Positions 48,031-57,402 of a DNA stretch of 62,145 nucleotides are shown here, piece by piece (positions within the stretch are counted from its first letter, which is position 1; each line of letters opens with the position of its first letter). This DNA comes from CAZPMT01 sp964587655. Its GTDB lineage: Bacteria > Hydrogenedentota > Hydrogenedentia > Hydrogenedentales > SLHB01. Location of the stretch: positions 1 through 62,145 of the forward strand of contig CAZPMT010000018.1 in NCBI GenBank assembly GCA_964587655.1, in the 5' to 3' direction. The position numbers were made by a program, and so were the translations under genes. The notes beneath the pieces are model-generated. The model searched no databases, had not been told where the DNA came from, and worked only from the letters and a program-made list of their open reading frames with translations.

Positions 48031-49440
48031 TTATTTGAACTCCCATTCGCGAATGTCCGTGAAATGTCCAGTGACGGCGGCCGCGGCGGCCATAGCGGGA
48101 CTGACCAGATGCGTGCGCCCACCCTTGCCTTGGCGGCCCTCGAAGTTGCGGTTTGACGTGGCGGCGCAACGGTCGCCTGGATTCAGCACGTCGGCGTTCA
48201 TGGCGAGACACATGGAACACCCGGCCTCGCGCCACTCGAACCCGGCCTTCTTGAAAATCTTGTCCAGTCCTTCCAACTCGGCCTGGCGCTTTACCCGGGT
48301 CGAACCCGGCACGACGAGAGCCTGCTCGATGCCCTTATGAAGCTTGTACCCTTTGACGACCTTTGCGGCCGCGCGGAGATCTTCGATGCGGCCGTTGGTG
48401 CACGATCCGATGAAGATCTTGTTGGGCTTTATGTCGCGTATGGCCACGCCTTCGCCCAGCCCCATGTATTCGAGGGCCTTCTGCGCGGCCAGGCGTTCGT
48501 TCGCGCCGGCGATCCGCGACAGGACAGGCGTGGTCCCGTTCACGGATGTCACCATGCCTGGCGACGTGCCCCACGTGACTTGCGGTTCGATCTTGGAAGC
48601 GTCGAGCACGACAACACTGTCGTAAGAACAACCGGGATCGGATGCCCATGCGGACCATTCCGCCACAAGCGTATCCCACGACTCGTCCTTGGGGATGTAG
48701 TCGCGCCCCTTGAGGTACGCGAACGTCGCCGCGTCCGGCGAGACGAGCCCCGCGCGGGCGCCGGCCTCGATCGTCATGTTGCAGACCGTCAAGCGTTCCT
48801 CAATGGTCATGTTCCGGATGGCGTCGCCGGTGTACTCGATGACGTATCCCGTACCGCCGGCCGTGCCGATCTTGCCGATAATGGCGAGAATGACGTCCTT
48901 CGCCGTGACGCCCGGCGGCAGCGCGCCTTCGACGCGCACCTCCATCGTCTTCGACTTCTTCTGCGTCAGCGTCTGCGTTGCGAGGACGTGTTCGACTTCG
49001 CTCGTGCCGATGCCGAAGGCCAAAGCTCCGAGCGCGCCGTGAGTCGCCGTGTGCGAGTCGCCGCACACGATTGTCATGCCCGGCTGCGTGAGGCCCAGTT
49101 CCGGCCCAATCACGTGGATGATGCCGTTACGCGGATCGTCCATGCCGAAACACGTGACTCCGAACTCCTTGCAGTTTGCCGCCAGCGTGTCCACTTGCTG
49201 CTTAGAAAGCGGGTCTTCAATAGGCTTCGACCGGTCCGTCGTCGGGATATTGTGATCCATAGTCGCGAACGTCAACTCCGGGCGGCGCACCTTCCGCCCC
49301 GCAATGCGCAAACCTTCAAACGCCTGCGCCGACGTCACTTCATGAACATAGTGCCGGTCAATGTAAAGGATCGCGTCCTTACCCGGCTCCTCATGGACAA
49401 CGTGTGCTTCCCAAATCTTCTCGTAGATGTTTCTTGCCAT
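48031..49440 (-). CDS. leuC: 3-isopropylmalate dehydratase large subunit
   Basis: 469 residues carrying the [4Fe-4S] cluster: GSCTNGRIEDLRAAAKVVKG and the later REAGCSMCLAMN, plus TIVCGDSHTATHGALGALAF and the substrate-binding RNFEGRQGKGGRTHLVSPAM. Partner of leuD in leucine synthesis. ATG 49440 is the family start (MARNIYEKIWEAHVV). It is followed upstream by a HepT-MntA pair rather than other leu genes; the rest of the pathway is not in the window. Confidence 0.97.
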   Translation of the reverse strand: MARNIYEKIWEAHVVHEEPGKDAILYIDRHYVHEVTSAQAFEGLRIAGRKVRRPELTFATMDHNIPTTDRSKPIEDPLSKQQVDTLAANCKEFGVTCFGMDDPRNGIIHVIGPELGLTQPGMTIVCGDSHTATHGALGALAFGIGTSEVEHVLATQTLTQKKSKTMEVRVEGALPPGVTAKDVILAIIGKIGTAGGTGYVIEYTGDAIRNMTIEERLTVCNMTIEAGARAGLVSPDAATFAYLKGRDYIPKDESWDTLVAEWSAWASDPGCSYDSVVVLDASKIEPQVTWGTSPGMVTSVNGTTPVLSRIAGANERLAAQKALEYMGLGEGVAIRDIKPNKIFIGSCTNGRIEDLRAAAKVVKGYKLHKGIEQALVVPGSTRVKRQAELEGLDKIFKKAGFEWREAGCSMCLAMNADVLNPGDRCAATSNRNFEGRQGKGGRTHLVSPAMAAAAAVTGHFTDIREWEFK

Positions 49441-49476
49441 TCGTCTGTACCTTCCTTACGTCTGTCTTTGCTCTGG

Positions 49477-49815
49477 CTACAAAGGATCGGTCGACTCTCT
49501 TGAAGTGAATACTCGCTTCAGGATTGGGATGTCGCGTTCAACGATATCCCAGATCTGCCTAGCGTCCAAGCCGAGGTAGTCATGAACGATCACGTTCCGA
49601 AAGGCAGCCACAGCCCGCCAGTCGACTTCCGGAAACCTACTGAGAAACTCCTTTGAGAGTCGAGTTGTAGATTCCGCCAATGTGTGCAAGTTGCGTAGTA
49701 CCGCGTCCTGAATCATCGTATTCGCGAAAAACGCATCCTTGCCGCCGCTCGTATACTGGCCGATACGGTCGATGCATTCGCGGATATGAATCAAGTAAAC
49801 CTGTTCGCTCTTCAT
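49477..49815 (-). CDS. hepT: HepT-like ribonuclease toxin, intact
   Basis: 112 residues with the all-helical HEPN fold: LIHIRECIDRIGQYTSGGKD, NLHTLAESTTRLSKEFLSRF and the catalytic RNVIVHDYLGLDARQIWDIV (R-x4-H-x-Y). HepT is an RNase held in check when MntA AMPylates a tyrosine. It overlaps the mntA gene by four bases (ATGA). This is the only complete MntA-HepT pair of the three in the window. Confidence 0.9.
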   Translation of the reverse strand: MKSEQVYLIHIRECIDRIGQYTSGGKDAFFANTMIQDAVLRNLHTLAESTTRLSKEFLSRFPEVDWRAVAAFRNVIVHDYLGLDARQIWDIVERDIPILKRVFTSRESTDPL

Positions 49816-50192
49816 AGTCTAATGGCTTCTTTCAGAACCCTCGTGCGCATCGACCAATGCAAGGCGTCCTCGGTTACAACGTGAACATTGTGTCCAAGGA
49901 GTTCCTCCAGGTCGGCAACCAGACCTCCCGGAAAAAACGAACTGTGCTCCGGCTGCATATCGACCAGCAGGTCTATGTCGCTTTCGGCATCGTCTTCGCC
50001 ACGAGCAAGGGAGCCAAACACGCGCACATTTGCTGCTCCATGACGCGTCGCCATACGGAGAATCTCCTCGCGTTCACTCAATACAAGACTCGCTAAACCT
50101 GTCGCCACTTGCAACACACCTCCGTTTGATCTCAATTCGGTGGGTTGGTTCCGCGACGCTTCGCCCACTCTATGCTGCTGATCGTCATTCAC
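49812..50192 (-). CDS. mntA: MntA-like nucleotidyltransferase antitoxin
   Basis: 126 residues with RVFGSLARGEDDAESDIDLL, the GS-x10-D-x-D motif, and the helical tail LEELLGHNVHVVTEDALHWS. It should neutralise the following HepT by AMPylation. ATG 50192 has GAGGTG upstream and overlaps the preceding helix-hairpin-helix gene by eight bases, so three genes are coupled. The N-terminal 40 residues are unusual for MntA. Confidence 0.86.
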   Translation of the reverse strand: MNDDQQHRVGEASRNQPTELRSNGGVLQVATGLASLVLSEREEILRMATRHGAANVRVFGSLARGEDDAESDIDLLVDMQPEHSSFFPGGLVADLEELLGHNVHVVTEDALHWSMRTRVLKEAIRL

Positions 50193-51057
50193 AGCACCTC
50201 AAATGCCCGCACAGATACAGTATATAGTCTATATGAAACGGAGTCATACCGATGGAATCCGCTATCTCTTGCGACAAGATGAAGCTCTCTTTCTGCCCAA
50301 GCCTGCAACCAACCAGGCCGTCTAGCTGTTTCTTGAAGTGATGGTCGATCTTGACATATCGCGCGAATCCGATCTCCTTCAGGAAATCGCAGACCAGGAT
50401 AGGCCCCACATGAGAGATGTGCTCAGAAAGCCTGTTTGCCAGCTTCCACATTTCGCTAGGCTCGGAAACGCACTCTACCTTCTTGTAGAAAGCATCGAGT
50501 CCGTCCTTGAGTTCTTCTCTGAGTTTGCGGCTTCCTGTGTCCAATACCCTGATGATTCGCGGCTTGAATCTCCTCGAAGAAAGATCAAATCGATGCCTCT
50601 TTTGGATTCTCGCTGCCAAATCGCCGAGGCGTTTCGGTACCCAGCAGGAGTCATTCCGAAATCTGTGTTCGTCGAATACCCGGAACAATACATCCGCGAT
50701 GCTTTCCCGTGTCGGTAGCCCCTCAGCCTTCTGCTTAAGGTAGTTCCTCAGAGGCGCGTAACTAAAGGCGCTAACACAGAACTGTTTCATCAAAGTGGGA
50801 ATATCTTCGGGCCTTGTTGGGGATTCCCCGCGTTCGAGATACGCTCGGATGCGTTGCCGCTCAATGGGATCCATATGGAAGGCGTCGTCACGTGAACAGT
50901 CAATAAGCTTGGCTTGGTATCCCTGGAGTTTGCTGGAGACTTCTGTCCATGATTTACTCATGATGCTTTCCGCCTTTTCAATGGCGTTACAGACACTATC
51001 TTCGTCGTTGTCCCACGCCTTGGCGAAGGATTCCTCTTGGAGCATCATCCACTCCAC
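50185..51057 (-). CDS. Helix-hairpin-helix DNA-glycosylase-like protein
   Basis: 290 residues, no membrane segment. The C-terminal part (LSEHISHVGPILVCDFLKEI, GFARYVKIDHHFKKQLDGLV and QEIADSIGMTPFHIDYILYL) resembles the HhH-GPD core of DNA glycosylases: a G-P-x-x-A/V-x-D-F pattern followed by a helix with V-K-x-D. The N-terminal half is charged and unrecognised. A base-excision or DNA-binding role is possible. It is coupled by an eight-base overlap to the MntA-HepT pair, so it may belong to that module. Similarity is by eye. Confidence 0.55.
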   Translation of the reverse strand: MEWMMLQEESFAKAWDNDEDSVCNAIEKAESIMSKSWTEVSSKLQGYQAKLIDCSRDDAFHMDPIERQRIRAYLERGESPTRPEDIPTLMKQFCVSAFSYAPLRNYLKQKAEGLPTRESIADVLFRVFDEHRFRNDSCWVPKRLGDLAARIQKRHRFDLSSRRFKPRIIRVLDTGSRKLREELKDGLDAFYKKVECVSEPSEMWKLANRLSEHISHVGPILVCDFLKEIGFARYVKIDHHFKKQLDGLVGCRLGQKESFILSQEIADSIGMTPFHIDYILYLCGHLRCCE

Positions 51058-51137
51058 CGTCTCATGATCGACATCTCATGACGCGTCAGAGATTGCTTTC
51101 ACTTCATTCAATGTGTAGTCCTTTAGTGACGCAAACG

Positions 51138-51344
51138 TCACTTATTGAATTCTTCCCATTCCAAGCCTGCTTGCTGAAGAATTCGTCCCAACACAGAAAT
51201 CGCGATATCTCTGCTGTGCATCGGAACAACCGTTGTATAGAGCTTCCCATTTCGCTCTTGCCGCAACTTCAGGTGGCTTCCCCGCTGAGAGACTCTTATG
51301 AACCCAATCCGCTCCAGGCGCTTCACCACCTCTCGAGCCGGCAT
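51138..51344 (-). CDS. hicA: HicA-type toxin
   Basis: 68 residues: MPAREVVKRLERIGFIRVSQ, RGSHLKLRQERNGKLYTTVV, PMHSRDIAISVLGRILQQAG. The GSH motif with the catalytic histidine is present, unlike the copy at 10162. ATG 51344 is chosen; a TTG a few codons earlier (LPPKPM) is also possible and would overlap the hicB end. Downstream of hicB, here in hicB-hicA order. Confidence 0.85.
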   Translation of the reverse strand: MPAREVVKRLERIGFIRVSQRGSHLKLRQERNGKLYTTVVPMHSRDIAISVLGRILQQAGLEWEEFNK

Positions 51345-51348
51345 AGGC

Positions 51349-51573
51349 TTAGGAGGCAAGTGCCACCTCGATCTCTCGCGCATGAAGGTCGCCGCACGAC
51401 GGCGGTTGCATGCCTGGTGCATCCTCAAAGTACAACTCTATCGCTTCTTTGAGGTTATCCAGCGCTTCTTGTTCCGTCTCGCCTTGGCTGGCAATTCGTA
51501 CAGCCGGGCAATCCGCGACGTACACATCGCCTTCCTTCCACGTAAGTACGGGTAGTTTGGACATGTGCTGCAT
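51349..51573 (-). CDS. hicB: HicB-like antitoxin
   Basis: About 74 residues: LPVLTWKEGDVYVADCPAVR, IASQGETEQEALDNLKEAIE, LYFEDAPG, the compact HicB fold with no long C-terminal DNA-binding domain. ATG 51573 is chosen because GAGGAGG lies seven bases before it. It overlaps or abuts the hicA gene and lies directly downstream of the aconitase gene on the same strand. Confidence 0.84.
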   Translation of the reverse strand: MQHMSKLPVLTWKEGDVYVADCPAVRIASQGETEQEALDNLKEAIELYFEDAPGMQPPSCGDLHAREIEVALAS

Positions 51574-51644
51574 CTTTGTCCTCCTCATTGGTACGCAACG
51601 TTGTTTATCACCACATCAGGTTGAACCCTTCGCACGGTGTTGTT

Positions 51645-53897
51645 TCAGCGTATCAGATTCAGTGCGGCGCCGGCCTTGAACCATTCAATCTGGGCCTCAT
51701 TGTAGGAGTGGCTTGCTTTGATCCTGTCGACGCTGCCGTCCTTGTGGTGCAACACGACCGTCAGCGGGACTTCCGGCGCAAACGACTCAAGGCCGAGTAT
51801 ATCTACCGAGTCGTCTTCCTGCACGAGGTCGTAGTCGTTCTTGTTTGCGAACGTCAGCGCAAGCATGCCCTGTTTCTTCAAATTCGTCTCGTGTATGCGC
51901 GCGAAGGACTTGACCAGGATGACACGCACGCCGAGATGGCGCGGTTCCATCGCCGCGTGTTCGCGCGAGGATCCCTCGCCGTAGTTCTCGTCTCCTACCA
52001 CTATCGTTCCTATGCCTACCTTCTTGTACGCGCGCTGCGTCGCCGGGACGGGACCGTACTCGCCGGTGATCTGACTCTTCACGCGGTTCGTCTGGTCGTT
52101 GAACGCGTTGACGGCGCCGATGAAGCAGTTGTCCGAGATGCGATCCAGATGTCCGCGGAACCGGAGCCAAGGCCCGGCCATCGAGATGTGGTCCGTGGTG
52201 CACTTGCCCTTGATCTTGATGAGAAGCTTGAGCCCTCTCAGATCCGCGCCCTCCCATGCCGGGAAAGGATCGAGGCGCTGCAGCCGCTCCGAGTTCGGAT
52301 CGATAGTGACCTCGATCCCGGCGCCGTCCGCAGCCGGCGCTTGATACCCGGCGTCCTCGACGTCAAAGCCTTTCGGTGGAAGCTCGTGACCGACCGGAGG
52401 ATCCAATCGAACCTTTTCGCCGTCGTCGTTCGTGAGCGTGTCGGTCATCGGATTGAACGTGAGATCGCCCGCGAGGACCATCGCCGTCACGATCTCGGGC
52501 GACGTGACGAACGCGTGCGTCATTGGATTGCCGTCGTTGCGTTTGGCGAAGTTCCGGTTGAACGAAGTGACGATCGAGTTCGGCTGTGTCGCATCCGCGC
52601 CTTCGCGCTTCCATTGGCCGATGCAGGGGCCGCAGGCGTTTGCCAGAACGACGCCGCCGATAGCTTCGAACGCGGCGAGCTGCCCGTCCCGCTCGACCGT
52701 ATACCTCACTTGCTCGGAGCCCGGGGTGATAATGAAATGAGACTTTGTCTTGAGCTTCTTGCCGACCGCTTGACGGGCAACCGAGGCGGCCCTGTCCAGA
52801 TCCTCATACGATGAGTTGGTGCACGAACCAATTAGCCCCGCGCGAAATTGCCGTGGCCAGCCTTTCTCTTTAACGGCCTGTGCGAATTTCGACAGCGGCC
52901 ACGCCAGGTCGGGCGTGAAGGGGCCGTTAATATGGGGTTCCAAGGCCGACAGATCGATCTCGATGACCTGATCATAGTACTTCGCGGGTTCCGCGTAGAC
53001 CTCGGAATCGGCCCGCAGGTGTTTCGCGACGGCATTCGCGGCGGTGGCCACGTCGGCGCGGCCGGTCGCCTCCAGGTAAGCCGCCATATGCGCGTCGTAC
53101 GGGAAGATCGATGCCGTTGCGCCCACCTCGGCGCCCATGTTGCATATGGTGCCCTTTCCGGTGCACGAGATGTTGTCCGCGCCCTCCCCGAAGTACTCGA
53201 TGATCGCGCCCGTCCCGCCGTCGACGGTCAGAATCCCGGCGACCTTCAGTATCACGTCTTTCGACGAGGTCCATCCGCCGAGCTTTCCGGTCAGCTTGAT
53301 GCCAATCAGTTTCGGAAACCGGAGTTCCCACGCCATGCCGGCCATCACGTCGACCGCGTCCGCGCCGCCGACGCCTATAGCGACCATGCCCAAGCCGCCG
53401 GCATTCGGCGTGTGCGAATCAGTGCCGATCATCATGCCGCCCGGAAAGGCATAGTTCTCGAGGACGACCTGGTGGATGATCCCGGCGCCCGGCCTGTAGA
53501 AGCCGATACCGTACTTGTTGGATACGGACGCTAAGAAATCAAAAACCTCCTTGTTAGACGTCAGCGCGTCCAGCAAGTCCTTCTTCGCGCCGACCCTGGC
53601 AAGGATCAGGTGGTCGCAATGGACGGTCGTCGGTACGGCCACATTGGCCTTGCCCGCCTGCATGAACTGAAGCAGCGCCATCTGGGCCGTGGCGTCCTGC
53701 ATTGCCACGCGATCCGGGGCAAAATCGACATAGGACTGTCCCCGAACGCACGCGACCGGCGGCAGCCCGCCGTACAGATGCGCGTAAAGGATCTTCTCGG
53801 AAAGCGTCAGCGCACGGCCGGCCACCTTTCGGGCCGCCGGCAACCGCTCGGCCATACGCGCGTAACACCGTTGAATCACGTCATAATCGAAAGCCAT
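51645..53897 (-). CDS. acn: Aconitate hydratase
   Basis: A 750-residue mitochondrial-type aconitase. The cluster-binding cysteines are in GSCTNSSYEDLDRA and ANACGPCIGQW. Other signatures are MMIGTDSHTPNAGGLGMVAI, SFNRNFAKRNDGNP and the swivel-domain GEGSSREHAAMEPRHLG. It converts citrate to isocitrate in the TCA cycle. Length and motifs are complete. It lies near leuCD, the related isomerase of leucine synthesis, with a small TA island between them. Confidence 0.96.
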   Translation of the reverse strand: MAFDYDVIQRCYARMAERLPAARKVAGRALTLSEKILYAHLYGGLPPVACVRGQSYVDFAPDRVAMQDATAQMALLQFMQAGKANVAVPTTVHCDHLILARVGAKKDLLDALTSNKEVFDFLASVSNKYGIGFYRPGAGIIHQVVLENYAFPGGMMIGTDSHTPNAGGLGMVAIGVGGADAVDVMAGMAWELRFPKLIGIKLTGKLGGWTSSKDVILKVAGILTVDGGTGAIIEYFGEGADNISCTGKGTICNMGAEVGATASIFPYDAHMAAYLEATGRADVATAANAVAKHLRADSEVYAEPAKYYDQVIEIDLSALEPHINGPFTPDLAWPLSKFAQAVKEKGWPRQFRAGLIGSCTNSSYEDLDRAASVARQAVGKKLKTKSHFIITPGSEQVRYTVERDGQLAAFEAIGGVVLANACGPCIGQWKREGADATQPNSIVTSFNRNFAKRNDGNPMTHAFVTSPEIVTAMVLAGDLTFNPMTDTLTNDDGEKVRLDPPVGHELPPKGFDVEDAGYQAPAADGAGIEVTIDPNSERLQRLDPFPAWEGADLRGLKLLIKIKGKCTTDHISMAGPWLRFRGHLDRISDNCFIGAVNAFNDQTNRVKSQITGEYGPVPATQRAYKKVGIGTIVVGDENYGEGSSREHAAMEPRHLGVRVILVKSFARIHETNLKKQGMLALTFANKNDYDLVQEDDSVDILGLESFAPEVPLTVVLHHKDGSVDRIKASHSYNEAQIEWFKAGAALNLIR

Positions 53898-54119
53898 AAT
53901 GTATCCTCATGTGAAACTTGGCCGTGTGGTTGCGACATTCCACCCGGTCTCCGCCGGATTTCCGCAGGCAAGAGCTTCATATACTATAACAATCAGCCCG
54001 AGACAGACAATCCCAGGAATCGCGCCTTGTCCCTCCTCGTTAGCTTGACAGGAGCCGGGGCGGTCTTGGACAATAAGCGACCCGATCTCCTCACGATGCT
54101 TCAGGCGAGAACTCAACCC

Positions 54120-56843
54120 ATGGCGGATTCCGGCAAGGACGAAGGACTGAACGTTTCGACCGGCGGCGGCGGGCAAACGTTGCCGCGTGCACGATCTCAA
54201 CCAATCGGCTCGATATCTGGGATCATGCGGCCGTGCCTGCGAGTGGTCATCGCACCGCACGTTTGGGCGGCGATGGCTCTCGCGACTGGACTTCTTCTGT
54301 CTTTCCGGTACTATTCGGAGGCGCCTCGGTGGACCAAGAACTTCGGGTTGTGTGACAGCCGCTACTTCTTTGGGCCCAACGCCTTCTTCCTTGACGTGTC
54401 GCTGAAGAACGGCGAGTTCCCGTTGTGGAACCCGCTTTCCTATTGCGGCACGCCCTTCTCCGCGGACCCGCAATCTAATGCCTGCTACCCGTTTCATCTC
54501 CTGAGAAGCCTGGTCACTCCCGCCTGCGACCCATACGCTACCGCCGTCAGCATCGAGATCTTGCTGCTCCTTCATCTGCTCCTAGGCGGACTCGGCGTGT
54601 TCTGCCTGACGCGCGATTACGGGGTCAGTTTCTGGGCCGGCCTGGCGGGCGCCTTTGTCTTCACGTTGAGCCCATTCAGCATCATCAATTCGATCGAGTT
54701 CTACGTGTTCCCGCTGGTCACGTCGTGGGCGCCTTGGTTGGTGTGGCTAGCGCGCCGGGCATTTCGCTCTCCGCGCGTCTCGGGCTGGCTTTTCTACACC
54801 GCGTCGGCCGCGCTGTTCATGGGAATCAGCACGCTCGGCGGGTTCCCCCAATTGACGCTGTACATGGGCCTGACCCTGGCCGTCTTTGCCCTCCTGGACG
54901 GCGTCCTGCATGTCGAGTGGCGCGGCCTATCCCAGCTTCCTCGGCAGATCCTGCCGATCATAGCCGCGAGGGGGCTGTTCCTTGTCCTCGCAGCCGTCTT
55001 CGGGGCGCTCGTGGCCGCGTTACTGCTTGTCCCCGCCTACGAATTCGGCCAGTACAGCCTGCGAGTCCCCTCAGCGGGGCTTGCCATAGGTTCTTGGAGC
55101 CAGAACATCGAATGGTCTCACTTACTGAAGTGCCTCGTGGTTTTTCCTGGAAACACGTGGCTGCCTCAGGGCTGCCGGGCGGCGGGCATCGGCTCGCTGC
55201 TGGCGCTCCTGGCCGCCTTGTTGGGGCGGCGAGACAGGCGTGATGCCTTGGTCTTCGCGGGGGCGTACCTTCTCTTGACTGATTGCACGCTGGGACCTGC
55301 CTTTCCTGTGGGCGCCTTGCTGGACTCGCTGGACTTCCTGAACATCATCGTGTCGCCGTGGCGGGCAGGGATCTTCTCGAGCTTCGCTTTGGCAGCGGTC
55401 GTCGCCTTCGGAGTTGACGCCGCTGGGCGCGCCTCACACGTACGCTGGGGGGCCGTCGGGCGATCGATAGTGCTCTTGGCCGCAGGCGCCGGCATGCTTC
55501 TCCTTTTGGGCCAGTGGCTGCGCGACAAGCCCCTCTACGTGCCGGGGACGCTCGTCTGGCTACTGCCGGCCCTGACGCTGTTGGCCATGCTCGTCTTCGC
55601 GTGGATCCGAATGCCTCGCCTGGGCGCGGCCCTCATCGCGGCCCTGGTTGTCGGCGAGATACTCGCCTGGACGGTCCAAATGGTCCCGGAGTACGTGTCC
55701 AAGCGTCTCGCGAGCGGGCGGACCGACCGCTTTGGAACAGTGACCCAGATCTCGCAGGACAATCGGCGCACGGCGGTCGCGCGGGCGAATTGGCATATGT
55801 GGACCCTCGACATGGCCGCATATGGGTATGGGCCGCTGTACGTGGGATGTACCCGCCAGGTGTTGTGCAAGCCTTCCAGGGAGAAGGACTACTACATCGG
55901 TGTCAAACCGGACGAGGTATTCATCGAAAATCAGCGAGGCCACCTCTTCCTCAAACGCGGTTTCTGGCTGGCGCGGCAATGGGTTTCAGGGCCATTGCCC
56001 GGCAAAGGCGAGGTGTTTCCCGCCGCTACCACCGTCTTCCTGCCGGACATGCCCGCAGGGACTGCGCTCTCCGTGCCGCAAGTCCGGCGCGAGCTCCTGC
56101 CGAACAGCGCGGCGTCCGAGCGCGTCGAGCGCGTGGACCTCGGTGCGGGTCCGTCACTTCGCGGCATGATGCGCAAGTCCGGAAGAACGGACATGGCCTT
56201 GGCGTTACCCGCATTCGAACAGGGCTTCGTGCACAGCGTCCTCTGCGTCGGCTACACGGCGAGCACAGCGGTCGATTTCTACCCGGTCTGTGTAGACGAG
56301 AATGGCACGGTGCGCAGCCTCAAGCGCAGCCGAGCCACGCCCACGAAAGGGCAGATGCGCGTCGTCGAATTCCCTCTGCCCGACTGCAGGACGAACAAGA
56401 TCACGCTGAAGTGGCCTCAGAACGTGAACTCGGGCGCACACATCGAACAGATCTTCGTCAAGAAGGACATGGAGGATGAGAATCCGCACATCGTCATCGA
56501 GCGCCGCCGGGCCAATTCCGTCGAACTCATGCTCAACGACCTGCCCGGCAATAGGATCCTGACCTTTGTCGATTCCGCGTATCCCGGATGGCGGGCATGG
56601 GTGGACGACCACGAAGTCCCGATCTGGCGGGCCAACGACGCCTTCAAGGCCGTCGCGGTGCCCGCGGGGACCCATCATGTCTGTTTTACTTTCCAACCGT
56701 GGACGACCTACGCGGGCCTCGCAGTATCGTCAGTCACGGTACTCTTCCTGTTGGCCGTCATTGCCGGGACAGCGGTCGTGGGCCGCACCCGCCGTACCGC
56801 TTGCCCTCGTGTTTCCACATGGCGACCGCTGGACAATCGATGA
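54120..56843 (+). CDS. YfhO-family polytopic membrane protein
   Basis: About 907 residues with roughly a dozen membrane segments and a C-terminal soluble beta-rich domain. The opening PNAFFLDVSLKNGEFPLWNP, YCGTPFSADPQSNACYPFHL and the tail SAYPGWRAWVDDHEVPIWRA, NDAFKAVAVPAGTHHVCFTF are hallmarks of YfhO/YycA proteins, which work in cell-surface or lipoteichoic-acid glycosylation as GT-C-like enzymes. The start is uncertain: ATG 54120 and ATG 54225 are candidates, the latter placing the first membrane segment near the N-terminus (RPCLRVVIAPHVWAAMALAT). It converges on a truncated Gfo/Idh gene. Confidence 0.85.
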   Translation: MADSGKDEGLNVSTGGGGQTLPRARSQPIGSISGIMRPCLRVVIAPHVWAAMALATGLLLSFRYYSEAPRWTKNFGLCDSRYFFGPNAFFLDVSLKNGEFPLWNPLSYCGTPFSADPQSNACYPFHLLRSLVTPACDPYATAVSIEILLLLHLLLGGLGVFCLTRDYGVSFWAGLAGAFVFTLSPFSIINSIEFYVFPLVTSWAPWLVWLARRAFRSPRVSGWLFYTASAALFMGISTLGGFPQLTLYMGLTLAVFALLDGVLHVEWRGLSQLPRQILPIIAARGLFLVLAAVFGALVAALLLVPAYEFGQYSLRVPSAGLAIGSWSQNIEWSHLLKCLVVFPGNTWLPQGCRAAGIGSLLALLAALLGRRDRRDALVFAGAYLLLTDCTLGPAFPVGALLDSLDFLNIIVSPWRAGIFSSFALAAVVAFGVDAAGRASHVRWGAVGRSIVLLAAGAGMLLLLGQWLRDKPLYVPGTLVWLLPALTLLAMLVFAWIRMPRLGAALIAALVVGEILAWTVQMVPEYVSKRLASGRTDRFGTVTQISQDNRRTAVARANWHMWTLDMAAYGYGPLYVGCTRQVLCKPSREKDYYIGVKPDEVFIENQRGHLFLKRGFWLARQWVSGPLPGKGEVFPAATTVFLPDMPAGTALSVPQVRRELLPNSAASERVERVDLGAGPSLRGMMRKSGRTDMALALPAFEQGFVHSVLCVGYTASTAVDFYPVCVDENGTVRSLKRSRATPTKGQMRVVEFPLPDCRTNKITLKWPQNVNSGAHIEQIFVKKDMEDENPHIVIERRRANSVELMLNDLPGNRILTFVDSAYPGWRAWVDDHEVPIWRANDAFKAVAVPAGTHHVCFTFQPWTTYAGLAVSSVTVLFLLAVIAGTAVVGRTRRTACPRVSTWRPLDNR

Positions 56844-56867
56844 CGTCCGCCGTCCAGTCAATCCAGC

Positions 56868-57368
56868 TCACCACTCGATAGGGACCTCCCAGCCGCCGCA
56901 CCACAGCCCGCCCACGAATTTCATGCGCATCGTGATCGGTTCGCCGATGAGGCCGTCCTCGATCATCCGCTTCGCCAGCGCAATGGGCGGGTAGAAAAGG
57001 TAATTATCCGTCACCTTGTACGTGATGCCCGCTTGGGCGGTCTCGGCGATCATGCGATCGGCCGCATCGAGACTGACGGTCATGGGCTTCTGACAAGCGA
57101 TATGCTTGCCGGCCCGCGCCGCGTCGATCACGACAGGCTCGTGAATCGTTTGCGGCGTGAGCACCTCGACCGCGTCAATATCTTTGTCCGCCAGCAGGTC
57201 GCGGTAGTCAATGTACCGCTTCGGCGTGCCCCATTCCCGCTGCCGCCTTGCCGCGGCCTCCGGGTTCGAGTCGCACACCGCCGCGAGACGCGCGTCAGGA
57301 TTGTTCACATAACCCTGATAGTGCAGATCGGCTATGCGCCCGCAACCGATCATCCCGACGTTTATCAT
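56868..57368 (-). pseudogene. Gfo/Idh/MocA oxidoreductase, C-terminal half missing
   Basis: 166 residues: NVGMIGCGRIADLHYQGYVN (Rossmann GxGxxA-like), DAVEVLTPQTIHEPVVIDAA, ARAGKHIACQKPMTVSLDAA (the EKP-type motif as CQKP), then the start of the C-terminal domain ending at VGGLWCGGWEVPIEW and a stop. Family members are about 330-380 residues, so more than half is missing. The end coincides with the end of the converging YfhO gene, suggesting a deletion. It may still fold as a partial NAD-binding unit but is probably inactive. Confidence 0.75.
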
Positions 57369-57402
57369 GGGACAAGGCCTCCGCTGTTGAAGATTGGCGT
57401 TT

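Noticed and set aside
53610..54119. Upstream extension of the YfhO-like gene
   Set aside because: It overlaps the aconitase N-terminus in antisense and its translation lacks family features.
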